The notes under the pieces are model-generated. The model saw only the letters and a list, made by a program, of their open reading frames with translations, was not told the DNA's origin and did not search any database. This document shows positions 35,928-46,729 of a stretch of DNA of 64,000 bases, in pieces (the first letter of the stretch is position 1; each line of letters starts with the position of its first letter). The stretch lies in assembly GCA_028248455.1 (NCBI GenBank), contig JAOKHV010000001.1, forward strand, positions 123,384-187,383. Direction: 5' to 3'. This stretch comes from Ascidiaceihabitans sp. (GTDB taxonomy: Bacteria > Pseudomonadota > Alphaproteobacteria > Rhodobacterales > Rhodobacteraceae). The position numbers and the translations under genes were made by a program.

Positions 35928-38168
35928 TTATTTATTGATCGCTGCTGCGATGTCTGATGGTGCTAAAAGAAGTTTGATAACCGCCATCGCCCCAAAATGA
36001 TTTTGACCGTCAAAAACAGGGGCGTTTTGCAGCTGTAAAGTTCCACCGTGTTCTTCGATAATTTTTTTAACAATTGGCAAGCCAAGACCCGTGCCTTCGC
36101 TGCGTGTCGTCACATAGGGTTCAAACAAACGTGCTCGATCTTCAGGCAGCCCAATACCATTGTCTGCAATAGTGATGCAGGCATGACCATCAACGTCAGA
36201 GACCTCGACAACGATCTGTGGCCGCAAATCGGCTGGTGCACCCTTTTTGACCAATGAATCGATTGCTTCGCCTGCGTTCTTGATCAAATTTGTCATCGCT
36301 TGAGATATCATCGTATCGTCAAACTCAGCCATCAAGGCGGATTCCGCACCTGTCAATTTAATTTCAACATCTGGTTGACCAAGGCGCTGTAGAAGAACTG
36401 CATCATTAACCAATTTAGCCAAATCATGCGTCTTGCGATCAGGTTCTGGCATCCGCGCGAATTTTGAAAACTCATCAACAATGCGCCGTAAATCGCCAGT
36501 CTGACGAATAATCACACCGGTCATCTGCTCTAGATTTTCGCTTTCGTCGCCAAGTTTGGGCGCAAATTTACGTCTAATCCGTTCAGCACTCAGCTGAATG
36601 GGTGTTAGCGGGTTCTTAATCTCATGCGCAATCCGGCGCGCCACATCACCCCACGCCGCCATTCTCTGGGCACTAACCAAATCAGTCACATCATCAAAGG
36701 CCACAACAAAACCTTCAAGATTGCCTCCTTCATTTCGACGGGTCGCCATGCGCACCAACAGGTTCTCTAACTGCCCATTGCGACTAACCTTAATTTCACT
36801 TTGTGAAGCTTCTCCAGGACCACTGCGCAAAACTTCAAACAAAGGTCCAAATTCAGGTATCGCCACAACCAATGGCACCATTTTCTGGTCTTCATGCCAA
36901 TCTAACAATCTGGCAGCCGATTTATTTACAAAAGCCACACGACCATCAGGATCCAAACCGACAACGCCAGACGTTACAGAACTTAGAACTGAGTCAAACA
37001 TCCGTCGACGACGTTCAATTTGGCCTGTGTTGTCCAACAAGGTTTCCCGCTGGCCCTTAAGCTGGCGGGTCATTTGGTTGAAATAACGGCCCAGCATCGC
37101 AATCTCGTCATCGCCATCTTCTTCTCGGACCTGAACATCCAGATCCCCTGCCCCAACTCGCTGCGCTGCTCCAGTCAAACGTCCAACAGGACCAGAAAGA
37201 CGTTCTGCAAAGCCAAGTCCTAGCCAAACTGCACCAAGGATCAAAATGACAGCAAATGCCAAATAAAGAAGACCAAATTCGAACAACCGTTTGCCACGGT
37301 CACTTTCAAGTTGCTGATATAACCGGACGGTTTTTTGTGTCTCATCCAATAGAGATAGAATTTCACCATCGACGTCACGCGTTACGTATAAATATCGATC
37401 AGGTGAGCTTTTTAGTGGAACCAAAACCCTGAATTCATTGATGAACCAATCCTGAATAATCGCCAAACCTGTCTCACGCGCAACTGCCATCTGTCGCGCG
37501 TCGGGTGGCTCAAAATCAAACAAATAGGAACGATCACCACGCGCCCGAATAGACGCGGTTCCATCAACCAAATACGCCTCGCGCAGCCCACGTTGGATTT
37601 TACGTTGCTCAATTCCTAGCAATTCGCTGTCACTTAACTCAACACGTTTGGCCCGCACGATATCCATGCGCGCTGCTAAAGTTCGTGCGTCCTCAATCAG
37701 ACCTTCACGTTGCTCCTGCTCATAAGCTTCTGCAGCAGCAAGTGAGAACCCGACAACGTTTCGCACACGTTCAGAAAACCAACCCTCTAGTGCAATATTG
37801 ATCGTCAACATTGCAAACACAGCCACGATTACCGCTGGGAATAGCGCTAGAGCTGCAAAGACTGCTGTGAGCCGCAGGTGAAGATGTGACCCAGCGGATT
37901 GAGCACGACGCGCTGAAATAATGCGGGCCACTTGGGCCAAAACCAGCGCAGCAATTATAAGTATATAGACAACGTCAGCGAGTAAAATTAGCCTAAGGGA
38001 AAGGTCATTCGCCCCCTGATCCAATGGCCCTAAGATCAGGAACGTTGTCAGAGCCAGAAATGGCCCCAAAACAACCAATCCAGTTGTCGCAAAACCACGG
38101 GCACGACGTTGCCTGCGCAACTTACGCAGTGTGTCTGCCCAATGGGTTTGGCGGGTTGGGATTGCCAA
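35928..38168 (-). CDS. ntrY: Membrane sensor histidine kinase NtrY
   Basis: The 746-residue kinase has several N-terminal hydrophobic segments, a HAMP region (GAVWLGLGFAERLSGPVGRL), a PAS-like domain, and a histidine-kinase core with [20 protein letters not shown] holding the phospho-His and a C-terminal ATPase (DNGIGLPEDRARLFEPY, GTGLGLPIVKKI). It signals to NtrX, 14 bases downstream. The domain order and length are normal. Confidence 0.93.
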   Translation of the reverse strand: MAIPTRQTHWADTLRKLRRQRRARGFATTGLVVLGPFLALTTFLILGPLDQGANDLSLRLILLADVVYILIIAALVLAQVARIISARRAQSAGSHLHLRLTAVFAALALFPAVIVAVFAMLTINIALEGWFSERVRNVVGFSLAAAEAYEQEQREGLIEDARTLAARMDIVRAKRVELSDSELLGIEQRKIQRGLREAYLVDGTASIRARGDRSYLFDFEPPDARQMAVARETGLAIIQDWFINEFRVLVPLKSSPDRYLYVTRDVDGEILSLLDETQKTVRLYQQLESDRGKRLFEFGLLYLAFAVILILGAVWLGLGFAERLSGPVGRLTGAAQRVGAGDLDVQVREEDGDDEIAMLGRYFNQMTRQLKGQRETLLDNTGQIERRRRMFDSVLSSVTSGVVGLDPDGRVAFVNKSAARLLDWHEDQKMVPLVVAIPEFGPLFEVLRSGPGEASQSEIKVSRNGQLENLLVRMATRRNEGGNLEGFVVAFDDVTDLVSAQRMAAWGDVARRIAHEIKNPLTPIQLSAERIRRKFAPKLGDESENLEQMTGVIIRQTGDLRRIVDEFSKFARMPEPDRKTHDLAKLVNDAVLLQRLGQPDVEIKLTGAESALMAEFDDTMISQAMTNLIKNAGEAIDSLVKKGAPADLRPQIVVEVSDVDGHACITIADNGIGLPEDRARLFEPYVTTRSEGTGLGLPIVKKIIEEHGGTLQLQNAPVFDGQNHFGAMAVIKLLLAPSDIAAAINK

Positions 38169-38247
38169 GAATTCCTACCTAGTTAATGCGGCAAATCAAG
38201 CACCCACCGCTACATCTCGTGGTTGATAACATGGGTGCGTTAAGAAT

Positions 38248-38264
38248 GCCACAGTTTCTGTGGC
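38248..38264. repeat. Perfect hairpin in the ntrC-ntrY spacer
   Basis: GCCACAG and CTGTGGC are separated by three bases. It lies in the 100-base gap between ntrC and ntrY, and may be an attenuator or RNA-stability element; a weak T tract exists only on the plus strand. Confidence 0.5.
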
Positions 38265-38268
38265 TATT

Positions 38269-39639
38269 TTACATCAATTTTCGACGTCTCGTGACCTCAA
38301 TTCCAAGCTCCGTAATCTTTTTACGCAGCGTGTTTCGATTGATCCCTAAAAGATCAGCGCATTTGGCCTGATTACCGTGAGTTGCATCCAATGCGATCTC
38401 GATCAATGGCACCTCAATCTCGCGCAAAATACGGCCATATAAACCATCTGGAGGCAACATATCCCCATGTAGATCGAAATAACGCTGAAGATGACGCCCA
38501 ACGGATGCACCTAACTTTTCGGTGTCCGTTGCGCCACCACGCAATGGGGCAAGATCGGGCTGATGGCCCAACACTTGCTGCACCTCCGCCGCCGTAATTT
38601 CAGGGCTTCGGCTAGTAAGCCCCAATCGTTTCACGGCATTTTCGAGTTGGCGCACATTGCCCGGCCAGCTGTAGGTGCGGAAAATTTCGGCCGCAGTCTC
38701 CGACAGGCTGCGAATGACGCTGCCTGCTTGTTCGATCCGGCCAAGAAAATGTTCCGCAAGCAATGGAATATCGTCGACCCGTTCGCGCAGCGATGGCACG
38801 TTCAAAGTTGCGCCACTTAGGCGATAATACAGATCTTTACGCACAGTGCCATTTTCCATCGCACCTGTTAAATCGGACTGGCTAGTCGCTAAAAACCGCG
38901 GCACATATTCGCCCGGCGTGTCTATCATCCGCACGACACGCGCTTGTATCTCATCAGATATGTCTGCGATTTCGTCAATCAAAAGCGTACCGCCCTTAAC
39001 CCGCGCTAACACACGTGCGGGCCCTTCAAGGTCTTGCAAATCCGCAGATGTCACTGTGACGAACGGTAAGGTGCGACGATCCGAAAAATCGTGGATCGCG
39101 CGCCCAATCAATGACTTTCCAGTACCACTTTCACCCCAAATCAGCACAGGTAAATCCGTGTTCATTACACGGGCAACGACGCGGTAAAGCGATTGCATAA
39201 CATCGGTTCGCCCAACCAATGGCAATTCTTCGGGGCGTTCTTGAGCGACTTCTGTAGGTGCGCTGCGGTGTTGGCCACGTAATTCCAACGCCCGCGCTGT
39301 CCGCTTCATCAGATCAGGCAGGTCGAAGGGTTTGGGCAAATAGTCGTAGGCTTCCGCTTCAGCCGCTTTGATCGCAGTCATAATGGTGTTCTGTGCCGAA
39401 ATAACAATTACAGGCAAACCGGGACGGTCCTCAGCAATCTTTGGCAGCATCTCAAGGCCATTTCCGTCAGGCATAACAACGTCAGTAATAACAACGTCGC
39501 CTTTACCCTCAGCCACCCAACGCATCAGCGTCGTTAGACTGGAGGTGGCATGTACCTTACACCCTGCCCGTGTCAGTGCTTGGGTCAAAACCGTTCGAAT
39601 GGTGCGATCATCATCTGCGACCAATACTGTGCCGTCCAT
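38269..39639 (-). CDS. ntrC: Nitrogen response regulator NtrC, without GAFTGA
   Basis: The 456-residue regulator has a receiver domain ([24 protein letters not shown]), AAA+ domain ([30 protein letters not shown]) and a Fis-type HTH ([20 protein letters not shown]). Between [16 protein letters not shown] and the Walker B there is no GAFTGA loop, shortened compared with enteric NtrC. This matches Rhodobacter capsulatus NtrC, known to activate sigma-70-type promoters without sigma-54. Confidence 0.93.
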   Translation of the reverse strand: MDGTVLVADDDRTIRTVLTQALTRAGCKVHATSSLTTLMRWVAEGKGDVVITDVVMPDGNGLEMLPKIAEDRPGLPVIVISAQNTIMTAIKAAEAEAYDYLPKPFDLPDLMKRTARALELRGQHRSAPTEVAQERPEELPLVGRTDVMQSLYRVVARVMNTDLPVLIWGESGTGKSLIGRAIHDFSDRRTLPFVTVTSADLQDLEGPARVLARVKGGTLLIDEIADISDEIQARVVRMIDTPGEYVPRFLATSQSDLTGAMENGTVRKDLYYRLSGATLNVPSLRERVDDIPLLAEHFLGRIEQAGSVIRSLSETAAEIFRTYSWPGNVRQLENAVKRLGLTSRSPEITAAEVQQVLGHQPDLAPLRGGATDTEKLGASVGRHLQRYFDLHGDMLPPDGLYGRILREIEVPLIEIALDATHGNQAKCADLLGINRNTLRKKITELGIEVTRRRKLM

Positions 39640-39642
39640 GAC

Positions 39643-40725
39643 TTAATCCTTCTTTGTTTGGTTGGATGCCTGCTCTTTGCAGCGCGGTAGCGAAATACGG
39701 AAAATTGTGCACCCCGGTACAGAAGAGACCGAAATCCATCCGCCGTGGTCTGAGATGATTTTGCTTACCAAGGCGAGGCCAAGGCCCGTTCCATTTTCCT
39801 TGCCGGAAACAAACGGATCGAAAATATCATCCTTGATCCCCTCAGGAAGCCCCGGACCATCATCGATAATCTCAATTTGCAAAGGCAAAGAGTGGCCCGA
39901 ACCATCAGAGCGTCGCAAACGGAAAGAGTGTTCGAAGTAGCTATGCAAACGGATTGTACCGCCTCGCTCGCCTGCAGATTCGGACGCATTCTTAAGAAGG
40001 TTTTGAATGACCTGTAGCAATTGGTCTGGATCACCCGATGCAGCTGGCAATGACGGATCATAGTCTTCAATGATCTTCATATTTGCACCGAACCCCAGCA
40101 AAGCAGAGCGGCGCGCGCGGTCTAGAACATCATGGATGTTGACTGACTGCATTTCGGTGACGCTAAGGTTTCCAAACTGTTCAACCTGCTCAAGCAGCTT
40201 AACAATTCGACGGCTTTCTTCAACAATTAGATCAGTCATTTCAAGGTCTTCTGGCGCAAGGTTCATGCTAAGCAATTGTGCAGCCCCTGTAATGCCAGCC
40301 AACGGGTTCTTGATCTCATGGGCCAACATTTCTGCCATGCCTATCGCTGATTTCGCTGCCGACTTTACAGTATCATTCTGTGTCATTCGCCCCGCCAACT
40401 CACGCGGCGAAATCATGAGGATCATCTGACCCTCAGAACCAATCAGCGGCGCGATCTGTAAGGCACATTGCAAAGGTGCACGTTGGCTACTACCAACATC
40501 CAAGTCGTTTACAAACAGCGGTGTCCCATTTTCACGGGCATGCGCGAAAGCTTCTTCAAGGGGTGCATCAATTGCAATCTGATCCCATAGCGGTACGCCA
40601 CGCACATTCTTGGCGGAAACATTCAAGAAACCTTCGGCGGCAGAATTGATATCAAGGATTTTATCATCAGGCCCGATAAGAACCCCAGGTACAGGCAACG
40701 ATGCCCAGATATTTGGATCACTCAT
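39643..40725 (-). CDS. ntrB: Nitrogen sensor kinase NtrB
   Basis: The 360-residue soluble kinase has a PAS domain (about residues 10-110), phospho-His in [19 protein letters not shown] and ATPase boxes [13 protein letters not shown] and [12 protein letters not shown]. It phosphorylates NtrC under nitrogen limitation, usually through PII control. It overlaps dusB by four bases and ntrC follows at three bases. Confidence 0.94.
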   Translation of the reverse strand: MSDPNIWASLPVPGVLIGPDDKILDINSAAEGFLNVSAKNVRGVPLWDQIAIDAPLEEAFAHARENGTPLFVNDLDVGSSQRAPLQCALQIAPLIGSEGQMILMISPRELAGRMTQNDTVKSAAKSAIGMAEMLAHEIKNPLAGITGAAQLLSMNLAPEDLEMTDLIVEESRRIVKLLEQVEQFGNLSVTEMQSVNIHDVLDRARRSALLGFGANMKIIEDYDPSLPAASGDPDQLLQVIQNLLKNASESAGERGGTIRLHSYFEHSFRLRRSDGSGHSLPLQIEIIDDGPGLPEGIKDDIFDPFVSGKENGTGLGLALVSKIISDHGGWISVSSVPGCTIFRISLPRCKEQASNQTKKD

Positions 40726-41687
40726 TCTGCGCCCCCTTCCATTGCTTCGGGGATCATCTTTATGACCTCAAGTGCATCTTTTTCAGTTAGAACTTTGCGG
40801 CGTAATTCAGCTGGCGTTCCAGCTGTATCCATGAACCAACCAAGGTGCTTGCGCGCCATACGCAGCCCCATCTTTTCGCCGTAAAAATCGATCATCGCCA
40901 AATAGTGACACATAACCATATCCGCCAAAGCCTGCCCCGTTGGGATCACAGGTGCCGGCGTGCCAAATAAAGCATGAGCAACTTCCGCAAGTAGCCAAGG
41001 ACGTCCTTGTGCACCGCGCCCAATCATTATGCCGTCCGCGCCTGATTGCTCAAGCGCCATACGTGCCGTGGCAATGTCAACGATATCGCCGTTCGCAATG
41101 ACTGGGATCGAAACGGCGTCCTTAACCGCACGAATAGCTTTCCAATCCGCACTGCCTTTGTAGAACTGGCACCGTGTGCGTCCGTGTATCACAACACGCT
41201 GGATGCCCGCCGCCTCAGCGCGACGCGCAATGTCAGGTGCGTTCAGTAGGTCATCATCCCAACCAAGTCGGGTTTTGAGGGTCACAGGTACGTCTACGGC
41301 TGCGACCACAGCCTCAATCAAGCTAAGCGCATGATCGGGTATCTTCATCAACGCAGATCCAGAGTAACCGCTGACCACCTTTTTTGCAGGACAACCCATG
41401 TTGATATCGATCACCTTGGCACCCTGCGCCTCAACCATCTTGGCCGCTTCTGCCAATGGTTCGGGCTCACGGCCTGCCAACTGAACTGCTGTGCCCACGT
41501 GGCCTAGCCCCAGCTCTGCTTTTTCACGGCTGCCCATCGTCTGGTTCAGCATATCGTGGCTGGCAATCATTTCAGACACGACCATGCCCGCCCCAAAGGA
41601 CGAAACCAAATTACGAAATGGCAGGTCTGTGATTCCCGCCAGAGGGGCCAACATCACAGGTGGGTTTAGGGTCATTGGATTGGTCAA
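40722..41687 (-). CDS. dusB: tRNA-dihydrouridine synthase (NifR3/DusB)
   Basis: The 321-residue FMN enzyme reduces uridines in tRNA. Marker blocks are [37 protein letters not shown] (catalytic region) and [14 protein letters not shown]. It is the first gene of the ntrB-ntrC-ntrY-ntrX cluster; the old name nifR3 comes from this linkage. It is divergent from ispD across a 180-base gap. Confidence 0.94.
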   Translation of the reverse strand: MTNPMTLNPPVMLAPLAGITDLPFRNLVSSFGAGMVVSEMIASHDMLNQTMGSREKAELGLGHVGTAVQLAGREPEPLAEAAKMVEAQGAKVIDINMGCPAKKVVSGYSGSALMKIPDHALSLIEAVVAAVDVPVTLKTRLGWDDDLLNAPDIARRAEAAGIQRVVIHGRTRCQFYKGSADWKAIRAVKDAVSIPVIANGDIVDIATARMALEQSGADGIMIGRGAQGRPWLLAEVAHALFGTPAPVIPTGQALADMVMCHYLAMIDFYGEKMGLRMARKHLGWFMDTAGTPAELRRKVLTEKDALEVIKMIPEAMEGGAE

Positions 41688-41867
41688 GGCGTGGAATCCT
41701 GTAGTACTTGATATGATTTAACGGGTTTTGTTTGGTTCACTCAATCCGTGCGCCGCAATCAGGCGCTCAATAAACGACCTAACGCACAAAAAATAGGCAT
41801 ATTTCCCAATATTTGCCACCAAGGCTACAACTGCGTAAAGAATGCGAATGATGAAACGAACCAAAAT

Positions 41868-42527
41868 ATGAGCAACGCAGCCTTAATCGTTGCTGCTGGA
41901 CGTGGAACACGTGCGGGTGGTGAGGTGCCAAAGCAATGGCGTAAAATCGCAGGTCAGCCTGTGATTGCTCATACCCTGCAAGCTTTTGCCGCACACCCCG
42001 CGATTTCCAGCGTTATCTTGGTGCTGCATCCAGATGACTTGCACCTTGCACCAGACATCAACGGCCTGACGGTCACCACTGGTGGGGCTGAGCGTTCGGA
42101 TTCGGTTAAGCTGGGCCTTCAGGCAATTCCATCTGGTACGAAAAACATTCTGATACATGACGTTGCACGGCCATGCGTGACGGACCAGACCATCACCAAC
42201 ATTATAGCTGCGCTTGAAACGGCCAATGGCGCGGCACCAGCACTTGTCGTGACAGACGCACTTTGGACTGGTGCGGGTGGAATGGTAACGGGCACCCAAG
42301 ATCGCAACGGATTGTTCCGCGCACAAACACCCCAAGGCTTTAAGCTAGATGCAATCACCGCTGCCCATGCTGCATTTGATGGCGTTGCAGCCGATGACGT
42401 CGAAGTCGCACGCGCAGCTGGAATTACAGTTGCGATTGTGGATGGAGACGAAGACAATCTAAAGATCACCCTACCCGCTGATTTCGCGCGGGCTGAACAA
42501 ATATTAGAGAGACGCAATGGACATTAG
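41868..42527 (+). CDS. ispD: 2-C-methyl-D-erythritol 4-phosphate cytidylyltransferase
   Basis: The 219-residue enzyme makes CDP-ME from MEP and CTP in the non-mevalonate isoprenoid pathway. Motifs are [14 protein letters not shown] at the N-terminus, IHDVARP and [11 protein letters not shown] chose the ATG at 41868; a longer frame reaches 41748 but its N-terminus is unlike the family. It overlaps ispF, giving a separate-gene form rather than the IspDF fusion frequent in alphaproteobacteria. Confidence 0.93.
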   Translation: MSNAALIVAAGRGTRAGGEVPKQWRKIAGQPVIAHTLQAFAAHPAISSVILVLHPDDLHLAPDINGLTVTTGGAERSDSVKLGLQAIPSGTKNILIHDVARPCVTDQTITNIIAALETANGAAPALVVTDALWTGAGGMVTGTQDRNGLFRAQTPQGFKLDAITAAHAAFDGVAADDVEVARAAGITVAIVDGDEDNLKITLPADFARAEQILERRNGH

Positions 42528-42996
42528 ACTAGGCAACGGATTTGACGTGCACGCCTTCGGACCCGGCGATCATGTTACCCTTTGTGGCGTTAAAGTTCCG
42601 CACACCCACGGACTGGTTGGGCACTCGGATGCAGATGTTAGTATGCACACGGTGACCGATGCAATCTACGGCGCTTTGGCCAAGGGTGATATTGGACAGC
42701 ACTTTCCGCCAAGCGACCCACAATGGAAGGGTGCAGAAAGCCATATCTTCCTAACCCATGCGGTTGAGTTGGCGAAAAACATGGGCTTTTCAATATCTAA
42801 CGTCGATTGCACCTTGATCTGTGAGTTCCCCAAAATCGGCCCACGCAGTCACGAAATGCGCGTTGAAATGGCGCGCTTGATGGGGATGGATTTGGACCGC
42901 GTGTCGGTCAAAGCCACAACATCCGAGCGCTTGGGCTTTACCGGACGGGGCGAAGGGATCGCCTGCATTACAACTTGTACACTGGTGAAATTATGA
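42517..42996 (+). CDS. ispF: 2-C-methyl-D-erythritol 2,4-cyclodiphosphate synthase
   Basis: The 159-residue enzyme follows ispD in the MEP pathway and makes ME-cPP. The metal-ligand GNGFDVHAF and [10 protein letters not shown] motifs are visible, and the late [15 protein letters not shown] is family-specific. It overlaps ispD by 11 bases and pgpA by four (ATGA), so the four genes are likely translated as one unit. Confidence 0.95.
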   Translation: MDIRLGNGFDVHAFGPGDHVTLCGVKVPHTHGLVGHSDADVSMHTVTDAIYGALAKGDIGQHFPPSDPQWKGAESHIFLTHAVELAKNMGFSISNVDCTLICEFPKIGPRSHEMRVEMARLMGMDLDRVSVKATTSERLGFTGRGEGIACITTCTLVKL

Positions 42997-43490
42997 AACT
43001 TGCAACGATGATCGGTACCCTAGTGGGGGTTGGATATATCCGTCCTGCTCCTGGCACTTGGGGCTCGTTTGTTGCCCTACCTTGGGCATGGTTGGTTCAT
43101 ATCATTGGCGGCTTCCCGCTTTTGCTCATTGGCACAATTGCTGCGTTTTTTAAGGGCTGGTGGGCCACGTCCAAAATGACGGAAGGGTCGGACGACCATG
43201 ATCCGTCAGAAATCGTCATTGACGAGCTGGTGGGCCAATGGATCGCGCTGATGCCTTTATCCTTTGCAGCATGGAACAGCGACATCCCAATTCACGTAAT
43301 GTGGCCTGGCTGGATCGCGGCCTTTGCTCTGTTTCGCCTGTTCGACATTTGGAAGCCATGGATCATCGGCTGGGCTGACAAACGTGGCGATGCGCTAGGT
43401 GTAATGCTGGATGATGTCATCGCAGGCGTCTTTGCCGCCATCGGCGTGATTGTTATGGCGGGTGTTGCGCACAGGCTATTCATAGGATGA
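42993..43490 (+). CDS. pgpA: Phosphatidylglycerophosphatase A
   Basis: The 165-residue membrane protein has several hydrophobic helices and the PgpA motifs [11 protein letters not shown] and [11 protein letters not shown]. It dephosphorylates PGP to phosphatidylglycerol. The ATG at 42993 overlaps the ispF stop; it then overlaps the cinA ATG in the same manner. Confidence 0.9.
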   Translation: MKLATMIGTLVGVGYIRPAPGTWGSFVALPWAWLVHIIGGFPLLLIGTIAAFFKGWWATSKMTEGSDDHDPSEIVIDELVGQWIALMPLSFAAWNSDIPIHVMWPGWIAAFALFRLFDIWKPWIIGWADKRGDALGVMLDDVIAGVFAAIGVIVMAGVAHRLFIG

Positions 43491-43975
43491 GCCTTGCCAC
43501 ACAAATACTTGATTTAGCAAAACAAAGTGGAATAATGATTGCCACCGCAGAAAGCTGCACTGGCGGCATGGTTATGGCAGCACTGACTGATATTGCCGGT
43601 TCATCAGCAGTGGCTGAGCGTGGATTTGTCACCTACACCAACAATGCCAAGATGCAGATGTTGGGTGTTTCTGGTGCCACATTGGACGCACACGGCGCCG
43701 TCAGCGAACAGGTCGCCGCAGAGATGGCAAAGGGTGCACTACGGTATTCTGAGGCCGCCTTGGGCGTTTCAATCACAGGCATTGCAGGACCGGGTGGATC
43801 AGATCATAAACCCGAAGGACGCGTTTGCTTTGGCATCGCTGACAACAAAAACTGCGTTACAGAGACTGTCGAATTTGGGACGGTGGGTCGGTCCAAAGTA
43901 CGTGAAGCGGCACGTGATCATGCCCTGCAAATGTTACTGGATCGATTGATCCAAAACAGCAGCATTAGCCGCTAA
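43487..43975 (+). CDS. cinA: CinA-family nicotinamide-nucleotide amidohydrolase
   Basis: The 162-residue protein corresponds only to the C-terminal domain of CinA (PncC), with TAESCTGGMVMAALTDI, SVAERGFVTYTN-like and GITGIAGPGG blocks. It hydrolyses NMN to NaMN in pyridine-nucleotide salvage. It is the last gene of the ispD-ispF-pgpA set, and a 220-base gap follows before amt. Confidence 0.92.
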   Translation: MSLATQILDLAKQSGIMIATAESCTGGMVMAALTDIAGSSAVAERGFVTYTNNAKMQMLGVSGATLDAHGAVSEQVAAEMAKGALRYSEAALGVSITGIAGPGGSDHKPEGRVCFGIADNKNCVTETVEFGTVGRSKVREAARDHALQMLLDRLIQNSSISR

Positions 43976-44199
43976 ATCCAACGTCGGTATTATGTCGGTA
44001 TCGCGTAGGTGCAGCCCTAAGAAACAACAAAACCTCACTTCGCACAATATTTAATCAATCACGCCCTTAGTCCGCATGATTATTAAGCAATCCCCCTATC
44101 GCCCTCATTTTAAGCGTTGAAATGTCATTTTGCTGCTTTTTCTAGCCATAGTTCGTTTACGACCACCGCAATTAAACTGATTCCGATGGGAGAAAAGAT

Positions 44200-45381
44200 A
44201 TGAACGGAGCTGATACAGCTTGGATCATCACAGCCACCGCATTGGTGCTAATGATGACATTACCGGGGCTTGCCCTTTTTTATGGTGGTCTAGTACGGGC
44301 GCGCAACGTCCTTAGCGTATTTATGCATTGTTATGCGATTGCTTGTTTGATGAGCGTCTTGTGGTTCTTCTTTGGCTACTCCATCGCATTTGGTGGCGGC
44401 GACAGCGGTTACTGGGGTGGCTTGGACAAGATGATGTTGCTTGGCGTTACGTCAGACAGCCTATCGGGCACATTGCCTGAGGTTCTGTTCTTTGCCTTTC
44501 AGATGACTTTCGCAATCATCACGCCTGCATTGATTGTTGGTGCATACGTTGAACGTATGAACTTTGGTTTCGTTTTGACCTTCTCAGCCGCGTGGATGTT
44601 GTTGTGCTATGCGCCAGTTGTTCACTGGATATGGGGCGGCGGCTTCCTAGCTGACGGTGGCATTTTTGGTGAAACCGGCGTTCGTGATTTCGCGGGTGGT
44701 ATTGTGGTTCACGAAACCGCAGGTATTGCCGCACTTGTTCTGGCCGTCTTCTTGGGCGCGCGCAAAAACCAAAACACACCGCCACATAACCCTGGCATGG
44801 TGATGATTGGTGCAGCTCTGTTATGGGTTGGCTGGTTTGGCTTTAACGGTGGTTCACAGCTTGCTGCCGATGGCGGCGCCGCAATGGCGATCACAGCCAC
44901 ACATATCTCTGCTGCAACAGCATCGCTGACATGGGCACTGTGGGAGCGTATCAAATTTGGTCGCGCGTCTTTGGTTGGTATCGTAACCGGTACAATCGCA
45001 GGTCTCGCATCCATCACACCAGCATCTGGCTTTGTGGGCCCGGTTGAGGCCTTGATCATAGGTGCTATCGCAGGTGTTGGTTGCCAAGAAGCGGTAAACT
45101 TTGTGCGCAATAAATGCAAAATCGACGACACATTGGACGTCTTCGCGGTGCACGGTGTTGGCGGTATCTTTGGTACCATCATGATCGCTGTATTCGGTGC
45201 GGGCACATGGACCGCACAGATGGGTTCATTGGCCATTGTTGGTTTTTATACGCTGGTTGTAAGCATTGTGTTGGTTTTGATCATTCGTTTGTTCATCCCG
45301 ATCCGCGTCGACGAAGAGACTGAAGTGAACGGTCTTGATCTCGCGATCCACGGCGAACGTGCATACGACATGAGCAGTTAA
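44200..45381 (+). CDS. amt: Ammonium transporter
   Basis: The 393-residue membrane protein has eleven or so hydrophobic helices. Amt hallmarks are TLPGLALFYGGLVRARN, the DFAGGIVVHETAG block with its pore histidine, GMVMIGAALLWVGWFGFNGGS and VFAVHGVGGIFGT, holding the second pore histidine. It passively conducts NH4+/NH3 and is usually regulated by GlnK. No glnK gene is next to it. No sigma-54 promoter is visible upstream, which fits a GAFTGA-less NtrC. Confidence 0.94.
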   Translation: MNGADTAWIITATALVLMMTLPGLALFYGGLVRARNVLSVFMHCYAIACLMSVLWFFFGYSIAFGGGDSGYWGGLDKMMLLGVTSDSLSGTLPEVLFFAFQMTFAIITPALIVGAYVERMNFGFVLTFSAAWMLLCYAPVVHWIWGGGFLADGGIFGETGVRDFAGGIVVHETAGIAALVLAVFLGARKNQNTPPHNPGMVMIGAALLWVGWFGFNGGSQLAADGGAAMAITATHISAATASLTWALWERIKFGRASLVGIVTGTIAGLASITPASGFVGPVEALIIGAIAGVGCQEAVNFVRNKCKIDDTLDVFAVHGVGGIFGTIMIAVFGAGTWTAQMGSLAIVGFYTLVVSIVLVLIIRLFIPIRVDEETEVNGLDLAIHGERAYDMSS

Positions 45382-45408
45382 ACACTGAGCATCATAAGAT
45401 AGGTAATG

Positions 45409-45431
45409 CGGGCCCCTAGTGGGCCCGTTTT
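45409..45431. terminator. Bidirectional terminator between amt and the MmgE/PrpD gene
   Basis: CGGGCCC and GGGCCCG with a five-base loop form a perfect seven-pair stem, followed by TTTT on the plus strand. The minus-strand gene's stop lies inside the loop, so it serves the two convergent genes. Confidence 0.85.
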
Positions 45432-46690
45432 GCGTTTAAGAGGGTTGTTAGGGCGCTTAGATCTTCACCCTGCACTGCGACCCAAAGTGCGTTGGCCGCG
45501 TCCGGTCCCACCAGTCCTTTTGCCTTCTTCAGCAGCTTATCTTTGCGCAGTGAAAGGGACATTGGCGCTGCAAGATCATGGGTGACTGTGTGATCTTTGA
45601 CGTCCGTGACGATGCGCGCACAGGATTGCATCTCTGATAGCGTTTCATCCCCGGTGACTGCTACTTTTTGCGCCAAACGGGTGAGCGCATGATCTTTTGC
45701 TGCATCATCATTATACTGCTCAATATCCCCTGTGTTGATCCCTGACAAAGCCATAGCAGCGGTTTGTGAATAGCTAAATTTACACTCAAGACCTGTTCGT
45801 GGCTGCGCGATATTGCACACAGTCAACCAACGTGGATGCGTGGTTACATAGACGCTTTGGATCGTTTCAGTTTCGACGCTCACATCTGCCAAGGCCTCAA
45901 GCATCGCATGTAGACCGTGACAACAGGCGTGGAATTTGTGGCTGACGGTTTCCATCTGCCATGCGCCCTGCCCGATATTTGTTGGGTTGTGCTGACCGTG
46001 ATGAGTTTCCCCAAATCCAAGCGGACCTTCCAATCCATCGTCCGCAGACGTCATGCCCGATTGCGCCCAAAGCGCTGCTTCGACGCCGCAGCGCGCAGCC
46101 AGCCCTGCATTCAATGGTTTGCCCATTGTCCCGAATTGGGATTTGAGTCCTGACGCCATCGTGCTGGCCAAGCCAATTGCAGCTCGGATTTGGGCGTCAC
46201 ACAGTTTAAGCAACCTTGCCGCTGCGATCGTCGCACCAAAGGCCCCTGCCGTGGCGGTTTGATGATAGCCGATTTGATAGTGATCACGCCCCAACCACAG
46301 ACCGACGTGAACGGAGGACTCGGCACCGATGAGGGCGGCATCAATCATATCAGGGACCGATGCATCGACGTGCTGTGAAATTGCGAGAGCCGCCGAAACC
46401 ACAGCCACTGAGGGATGCCCAATATGTGCGAAATGCGTGTCGTCAAAATCCAACGCATGGGACAGTGTGCCGTTTATCAGCGCCGCATTGGTAGGTGATC
46501 CTGTGCCGCCACCTAGAATTTGGCACGGGCCCTGCGTTGCGATTGCTGTGACGAAGCCATCAAAACTGCCCTCTGCGGAGCCCGCCAATCCGCAAGCGGC
46601 CCAATCTAACACTGACAATTGCATGACATCGCGCGCATCACTGTTTGGTTGTGCATTCGCAAAAGCGATCAGATCGTTGGTGAGGGTCAT
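45416..46690 (-). CDS. MmgE/PrpD-family protein
   Basis: The 424-residue protein has MmgE/PrpD signatures such as GGTGSPTNAALINGTLSHALDFDDTH and GAFGATIAAARLLKLC. Relatives are 2-methylcitrate dehydratase (PrpD) and related acid dehydratases. No other propionate genes are nearby, so the exact substrate is unresolved. It is slightly shorter than PrpD itself. Confidence 0.85.
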   Translation of the reverse strand: MTLTNDLIAFANAQPNSDARDVMQLSVLDWAACGLAGSAEGSFDGFVTAIATQGPCQILGGGTGSPTNAALINGTLSHALDFDDTHFAHIGHPSVAVVSAALAISQHVDASVPDMIDAALIGAESSVHVGLWLGRDHYQIGYHQTATAGAFGATIAAARLLKLCDAQIRAAIGLASTMASGLKSQFGTMGKPLNAGLAARCGVEAALWAQSGMTSADDGLEGPLGFGETHHGQHNPTNIGQGAWQMETVSHKFHACCHGLHAMLEALADVSVETETIQSVYVTTHPRWLTVCNIAQPRTGLECKFSYSQTAAMALSGINTGDIEQYNDDAAKDHALTRLAQKVAVTGDETLSEMQSCARIVTDVKDHTVTHDLAAPMSLSLRKDKLLKKAKGLVGPDAANALWVAVQGEDLSALTTLLNAKRAH

Positions 46691-46729
46691 CTATGGCTCC
46701 GGTCAGGTGAACGACCAAAGCGGATTTGC

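Noticed and set aside
43976..44199. A sigma-54 promoter upstream of amt
   Set aside because: No TGGCAC-N5-TTGC spacing could be found; this agrees with an NtrC lacking GAFTGA.
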